A stretch of DNA of 64,000 nucleotides from JBAYNW01 sp041678605 (GTDB lineage: Bacteria; Cyanobacteriota; Vampirovibrionia; Gastranaerophilales; Gastranaerophilaceae), in NCBI GenBank assembly GCA_041678605.1, contig JBAYNW010000008.1:9399-73398 (forward strand), read 5' to 3'. A program made the translations under genes and the position numbers. Every line of letters starts with the position of its first letter. The first letter of the stretch is position 1. Positions 60,193-64,000 of the stretch are shown in pieces. Below the pieces are notes generated by a model. The model ran no database searches, had not been told where the DNA came from, and saw only the letters and a program-made list of their open reading frames with translations.

Positions 60193-60705
60193 ATGGATAC
60201 AAGAATAAGTGTAAAGCATTCGCCTAATTTTGGTAAATTCATAGTTTTAAAACGGGCGAAAAAACCTTTTAACAAGTTCAAAAAAATAAATAACATAGGT
60301 ACTCAAGAAGATAAAGATATTTTCGAAAAATATATAAAAGCCGTGGAGAAGCTTCAAGAAGACAATCCTATTAATATAGTAGTAGATTACTTAAGGCTTG
60401 GTAAAAACAAATCAAAAAAACTAGCGTTGGTTTTGACAAATGGGTACAAAAGAGTCACTAAACCACAATCTTTACTCTCAGGCTTTGATGAATATCCCTA
60501 TATCATGAACATAAATGCAGATAGCCTTACTTATACAAAAGGAACTCCAAAATACCTACAACAAATACTTTCCATTTCAGATGTAGCCGATACTACAAAA
60601 ACATTTTTATCAAAAAAAGCTTATGAAAATACGCAAAGCTTTAGCTGGGATTTGGATGATATACTAGGGCCTGTTGACACATATTCCAGAGGGACGTCCC
60701 CCTGA
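60193..60705 (+). CDS. Hypothetical protein with N-terminal PNFGKF motif
   Basis: 170 residues; start at 60193 with AAGGGG 6 bp upstream. N-terminus ISVKHSPNFGKFIVLKRAKK has the shared motif at residues 9-15, followed by a strongly basic stretch. The remainder is mixed alpha/beta and unrecognised (ALVLTNGYKRV; FSWDLDDILGPVDTY). The last residues GTSP and TGA are encoded by a family A repeat, as in ispF. The gene lies between two perfect 36-bp direct repeats. Confidence 0.7.
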   Translation: MDTRISVKHSPNFGKFIVLKRAKKPFNKFKKINNIGTQEDKDIFEKYIKAVEKLQEDNPINIVVDYLRLGKNKSKKLALVLTNGYKRVTKPQSLLSGFDEYPYIMNINADSLTYTKGTPKYLQQILSISDVADTTKTFLSKKAYENTQSFSWDLDDILGPVDTYSRGTSP

Positions 60706-60852
60706 ACTTGTTTCCGCGGAGATGATTTTATAATACCGAGTTGCAACCTATAACCTTCACGTCATGCTGAATCCCATTCCTGCCATATTCGGGGTGGGCA
60801 GCATCGCATGGGCGTTTGCATTTGCGATCCTGAAACGAGTTCAGGATGACGT
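60694..60852. repeat. Family A repeat, copy 5, overlapping the gene 3' end
   Basis: ACGTCCCCCTGAACTTGTTT through GTTCAGGATGACGT. It contains CCGCGGAGATGATTTT as in copies 1 and 2 but a different centre. Supplies the stop codon of the 60193 gene. Confidence 0.85.
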
Positions 60853-60892
60853 GTTTACTTTTTGTGTCAATAGACTCTGGCGAAAAAGTAAT

Positions 60893-60928
60893 TTAATTTG
60901 TTACAAAATAATAAAAGTTTAGTTACAA
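60893..60928. repeat. 36-bp perfect direct repeat, right copy
   Basis: Identical to 60097-60132. It lies 54 bp before the PhoU-like start, so it may be part of the phosphate-operon promoter region. Confidence 0.92.
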
Positions 60929-60981
60929 TTAACTTTGTTTAGAATACTATGGATGTGTGTAGGAAAATTGGAGAATACACT

Positions 60982-61620
60982 GTGAATTTTAATTTATTTG
61001 AAAAACTTTTACCGCCTAAAAGCAACGTGTTTTTTGATTGCTTTGAAGATGCCGCAAAAAATTGCAATGATATGGCAAAATTATTTGACGAGGCACTTGT
61101 AAACGGGATAACAGGAGATTTAGTTGTAAGGGCAAGAACATTGAAGCACAGAGGTTCAGGGCTTGAAAGAGAAACCGTCAGCAAGTTAAACAGCACTTTT
61201 GTTACCCCGATTGACAGAGAAGACATTCAGGCTCTCGCTACTATGCTTAACAAAATCACAAAAAAAATAGTTCAGGCATTTATGAATTTGAACGTTTATC
61301 GGATGACAAGTTTTACCGAAGAAATGGTTCAGCAGTCAAAGACCATATTAAAGGCAACGGACGAATTGATGAGAAGCGTAAATTTGCTAAAGACGATTTC
61401 AAAAACAAAAGAAATTACAGCCAGCCATGAATCAATGAAGGAAATTGAATCGTTAGGGGATGACATTCTCTACAGGGCTATGGATAAATTGTTCTCAGGA
61501 GAGTTTGAGGCAATTGAGGTTATAAAATTAAGGGACATATACAAGGTTTTGGAAAGTGCAATGGATAAATGTTTCAGTGTTTCGGACGCCATTTTGAACA
61601 TTGCACTCAAGAATAATTAG
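60982..61620 (+). CDS. PhoU-like (DUF47) protein, Pit accessory
   Basis: 212 residues with GTG start (MNFNLFEKLLPP) and GGAG 8 bp upstream; an in-frame ATG at 60949 lacks a site. All-helical. The start LFEKLLPPKSNVFFDCFEDAAKN and FVTPIDREDIQALATMLNKI are DUF47 landmarks. These proteins sit directly before pit genes and are thought to control phosphate uptake. 5 bp before pit. Confidence 0.88.
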   Translation: MNFNLFEKLLPPKSNVFFDCFEDAAKNCNDMAKLFDEALVNGITGDLVVRARTLKHRGSGLERETVSKLNSTFVTPIDREDIQALATMLNKITKKIVQAFMNLNVYRMTSFTEEMVQQSKTILKATDELMRSVNLLKTISKTKEITASHESMKEIESLGDDILYRAMDKLFSGEFEAIEVIKLRDIYKVLESAMDKCFSVSDAILNIALKNN

Positions 61621-61625
61621 GAAAT

Positions 61626-62711
61626 ATGAGTATAGCAATAGTATTACTGACATTAGTTATGATTGTAGCATTCATTTTTGAGTATGTGAATGGATTTCAC
61701 GATTCAGCGAATGCAATATCAACTGTTGTATCAACAAAAGCCCTAAGCCCGAGACGGGCAATAGTTTATGCGGCATCTCTGGATTTTACCGGTGCGTTTT
61801 TCGGAACACACGTTGCACACACAATAGGAGCCGGAATGGTTGCACCAGAGTCCGTTACTCAGCTTGTAATTTTATGTGCATTACTCGGTGCGGTCACCTG
61901 GAATTTGCTCACATGGTATCTGGGATTGCCTTCAAGCTCTTCTCATGCACTTATCGGGGGTCTGTTGGGTGCAGCGGTCACTCACGCTTATTTTAAGTTA
62001 GATCAGGCTTATGAGTTAATCTTGAAAATACCGTCTTTTAGTCTTGAACATCCGGCACTCGACGTTATAAACGGTCATAACGTCATTTACAAAGTACTTT
62101 TGCCGATGGTTTGTTCACCGGTTTTAGGCTTTGTAATCGGATTTTTGGTTATTTTGGTTTTATTGAAAATTTTTCACAAAATGCGGCCTGAATTGCTGAA
62201 CAGGCTTTTCAGGAAACTACAGCTTTTTTCATCAGGTTTTTTGGCATTCAGCCATGGCTCAAACGATGCCCAAAAAACAATGGGGATTATAACCTTGTCA
62301 TTGATGACTTTTGGCCTTATCCAGAACAAAACTTTTGAGATTCCGATTTGGGTAATATGTGCCTGTGCAGCTACGTTGTCACTGGGAACAATGACCGGCG
62401 GATGGAAAATTATAAGAACAATGAGTTCAAAAGTCGTAAAGATGAAACCAATACACGGATTTTCAGTGGAAACGGCTTCCGCAAGCATAATTTTAACCGC
62501 CTCACACTTCGGGTTTCCCGTAAGTACTACCCACATTATTTCGACCGCAATTGTAGGTGTCGGAAGCATGGTGAAAGCCTCTGCGGTAAAATGGGGAATT
62601 GTTAAAAACATCGTGGTAGCTTGGATTTGCACAATTCCGGTTTGTATGTTCTTATCCGCAAGCTTCTATTTCATGCTGATGAAAACCCCTCTGGCAAACG
62701 GCGGGGGCTAA
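61626..62711 (+). CDS. pit: Inorganic phosphate transporter, PiT family
   Basis: 361 residues, about ten membrane helices. Duplicated PiT signatures GFHDSANAISTVVSTKAL (N-terminal half) and FSHGSNDAQKTMGI (C-terminal half), with GLPSSSSHALIGGLLGA and GFPVSTTHIISTAIVG. Low-affinity, ion-coupled phosphate uptake. Co-transcribed with the PhoU-like gene. Confidence 0.94.
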   Translation: MSIAIVLLTLVMIVAFIFEYVNGFHDSANAISTVVSTKALSPRRAIVYAASLDFTGAFFGTHVAHTIGAGMVAPESVTQLVILCALLGAVTWNLLTWYLGLPSSSSHALIGGLLGAAVTHAYFKLDQAYELILKIPSFSLEHPALDVINGHNVIYKVLLPMVCSPVLGFVIGFLVILVLLKIFHKMRPELLNRLFRKLQLFSSGFLAFSHGSNDAQKTMGIITLSLMTFGLIQNKTFEIPIWVICACAATLSLGTMTGGWKIIRTMSSKVVKMKPIHGFSVETASASIILTASHFGFPVSTTHIISTAIVGVGSMVKASAVKWGIVKNIVVAWICTIPVCMFLSASFYFMLMKTPLANGGG

Positions 62712-63163
62712 TTTGAGGCCGGATGGCGTGAGCTTGGAGGTATGGCAGCGTAGAATAAGTTTATAAGTCGATAGATCGAAGGGTTGAAGGGGTGAATGGC
62801 TTTTTAAGAAGTGATTAAGTGACTGAGTGATTAAGTGATTAAGTTCAATAATGCTTCGCAAATTTTTAAAAAACAGGGAACGGAATTTCTTGTCGTTGCG
62901 AGGAGCAAATTTGCGACGAAGCAATCCAAAAAATTGCCTCATTATTCCTGAAAGGCTTTTTGCGAAGTGATTAAGTGACTGGGTGACTGAGTGATTAAGT
63001 TCAACAAAAAAATTAAAACCTTTCTTTTCACTCTTACTGTCATCCCGCACCGGTTAGGGCATGGCGGTTGGCTTTTGTTATTCATTCTGATGCGGGATCT
63101 GGATTTAAGTCACTAAGTTGAAAAGTCGAATGGTTCAATTATCAATTCCCAATTACCAATTTT

Positions 63164-63198
63164 CTTTCCCGTTTCCCGTTTCCCGTTTCCCGTTTCCC
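63164..63198. repeat. Tandem heptamer GTTTCCC
   Basis: Four perfect GTTTCCC units (63171-63198), preceded by one imperfect CTTTCCC unit. It is the complement class of the GGAAATA/GGGAAAC-type AG-rich heptamers elsewhere. Confidence 0.95.
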
Positions 63199-63217
63199 TT
63201 AATAAAATGTAAACAAT

Positions 63218-63246
63218 TTGCTTTTTTCTTGAAAATAACCTATAAT
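63218..63246 (+). promoter_or_regulatory. Prepilin gene promoter
   Basis: TTGCTT (63218-63223), 17 bp, TATAAT (63241-63246), then AGAGG at 63266 and ATG at 63278. Confidence 0.7.
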
Positions 63247-63277
63247 AATTTCATTAAATGAAATCAGAGGATTTTAA

Positions 63278-64000
63278 ATGCTAAACAGAAATACAATTGA
63301 ACGCTTTTACGTCATTGCGAAACAAAATCTTTTTGGATTGCTTCGGCTAACGCCTCGCAACGACGGGAACGCTCTTTTGCATGGGACAAAACATTTACCC
63401 CCTCGCAACGACGCTGAAAAATTGACCTTTCAACCCGCCTTCACTCTCGCCGAAGTATTAATCACCCTCGGAATTATCGGCGTGGTTGCAGGGCTTATGA
63501 TTCCCGGAGTGATTGCCGAATCCCAAAAAGCCGGATATGTCGCAGGGGCAAGGAAGGCTTATTCGGACTGGAATCAGGCACTGATTCAGATGGCGGCGGA
63601 TTCAGGCTGCATAGGTGATTTGAGCTGCTTCTTTGATTCGGCGAATGAGAAAACCATGGGGGATAAGATAGCTGCTTATTTCAATTTGGCAAATAATTGT
63701 GATACGACTACGTCAGGCTGTTTTTCAGATACAATAGCACTAAATTTTGACAGCAGTAACACTGCAAGCGGATACGCCAAAAGTAATTACAGATTTATAA
63801 CAGCAGATGGAATGGCTGTTAGACTTGTTACCCCATCTTTAGGCTGTAGTAGTTCAGCAGGTTCTTTAACAAAAGTGTGTATGGCTTACGTTTCTATTGA
63901 TGTAAATGGCCTCAAAAAGCCCAATGCTTTCGGCCGTGATATATTTTACTTTAAGATAATCAATGACAATGGACCCGCTTTATATCCTTATGGCGGGGCC
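63278..64000 (+). CDS. Type IV prepilin-like protein with repeat-derived leader (3' end outside window)
   Basis: 241 codons visible, with AGAGG 7 bp before the ATG. The prepilin processing site and hydrophobic helix are AFTLAEVLITLGIIGVV (about residues 56-72): Glu at mature +5 is present, but the usual Gly at -1 is Ala. The mature part is pseudopilin-like with several Cys (GCIGDLSC; NNCDTTTSGC). The leader of about 56 residues is far longer than normal and mostly encoded by a family B repeat (VIAKQNLFGLLRLTPRND, then PPRND). It may be a minor pilin of the machine that includes PilM/N/O at 6-8 kb. Confidence 0.85.
   Translation, partial: MLNRNTIERFYVIAKQNLFGLLRLTPRNDGNALLHGTKHLPPRNDAEKLTFQPAFTLAEVLITLGIIGVVAGLMIPGVIAESQKAGYVAGARKAYSDWNQALIQMAADSGCIGDLSCFFDSANEKTMGDKIAAYFNLANNCDTTTSGCFSDTIALNFDSSNTASGYAKSNYRFITADGMAVRLVTPSLGCSSSAGSLTKVCMAYVSIDVNGLKKPNAFGRDIFYFKIINDNGPALYPYGGA
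63310..63413. repeat. Family B repeat inside the prepilin coding region
   Basis: CGTCATTGCGAAACAAAATC, then GGATTGCTTCGGCTAACGCC and TCGCAACGACG (to 63365), plus an additional CCTCGCAACGACG arm at 63401-63413. All are in frame with the prepilin gene. Confidence 0.85.

Larger units (their letters stand above)
62712..63277. repeat. 566-bp repeat cluster without genes
   Basis: Contains an 8-bp tandem block AGTGATTA/AGTGACTG (62810-62841, four units), a family B unit (62892-62927, GTCGTTGCGAGG to CGAAGCAATCC), a second 8-bp block (62966-62997, four units), a hairpin of the CATCCCGCA/TGCGGGATC type (63041-63100), and a GTTTCCC heptamer array. No ORF of note. Ends with the prepilin promoter. Confidence 0.85.

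Noticed and set aside
62810..63198. CRISPR-like array
   Set aside because: Units are contiguous 7-8 bp tandems without unique spacers of 30 bp or so, and no cas genes are present.

Overview
ORGANISM (inference). The window is an AT-rich bacterial chromosome segment coding on both strands with the standard code. TolC-RND efflux genes and two KDO-pathway genes (kpsF/kdsD-like, kdsC) imply a Gram-negative envelope. Ferredoxin-linked 2-oxoacid oxidoreductase, Rex and 4Fe-4S enzymes suggest an anaerobe. Prepilin style, PilM/N/O genes, short AG-rich tandem repeats and small proteins with an N-terminal F-G/F-K-G motif together fit a non-photosynthetic relative of Cyanobacteria (Vampirovibrionia/Gastranaerophilales-like). 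Marker-gene phylogeny would be needed to confirm this.

LAYOUT. 1-8.4 kb: gyrB (3' end cut by the window), a motif protein, a solute-binding lipoprotein, a radical SAM protein, and pilO with a fused pilM-pilN. 8.5-17 kb: nadA, hisS, a nucleotidyltransferase-like gene, ftsZ, yjbQ, a PLP lyase and glmS. 17-25 kb: an M48 protease with two secreted paralogues, the kpsF-kdsC-queD-uppP cluster, and a four-subunit 2-oxoacid:ferredoxin oxidoreductase operon. 25-31 kb: orphan higA with a higB remnant, tyrA/dxr divergent, an Xre regulator with a small target gene, glgA and a UPF0210 gene. 31-38 kb: rpmG, tRNA-Trp, secE-nusG-rplK-rplA, tmk, nudix, a second orphan antitoxin with toxin remnant, HAD-ispF and gloA. 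38-47 kb: a MITE, pgi, rex, two small proteins with duplicated promoters, nadK-recN, parDE and mutL. 47-60 kb: a solitary DNA methylase, several motif proteins, family 4 UDG, a heavy-metal RND efflux operon, tspO, an OLD-type TOPRIM protein and a putative cysteine protease. 60-64 kb: a motif protein, PhoU-like plus Pit phosphate transport, a 566-bp repeat cluster and a truncated prepilin gene.

THEMES. (1) Seven otherwise unrelated proteins share a short N-terminal motif, about [PVT]-[NSAT]-F-[GKT]-x, after a polar low-complexity leader. Two of these genes sit in segments bounded by direct repeats copied from neighbouring sequence: 49 bp of the ftsZ 3' end, and a perfect 36 bp upstream of the phosphate operon. 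(2) Dispersed palindromic repeats (called family A, B and C here), plus 7-8 bp tandem repeats, fill the gaps and also enter genes. They supply the stop codons of ispF, tmk and the 60.2 kb gene, the leader of the prepilin, and the linker of MutL. (3) Many genes have a -10 box 6-7 bp before the ATG and no ribosome binding site, which indicates leaderless mRNAs; the tyrA and dxr promoters interlock base for base. (4) Two toxin-antitoxin loci have lost most of the toxin but keep the antitoxin, while parDE is intact.
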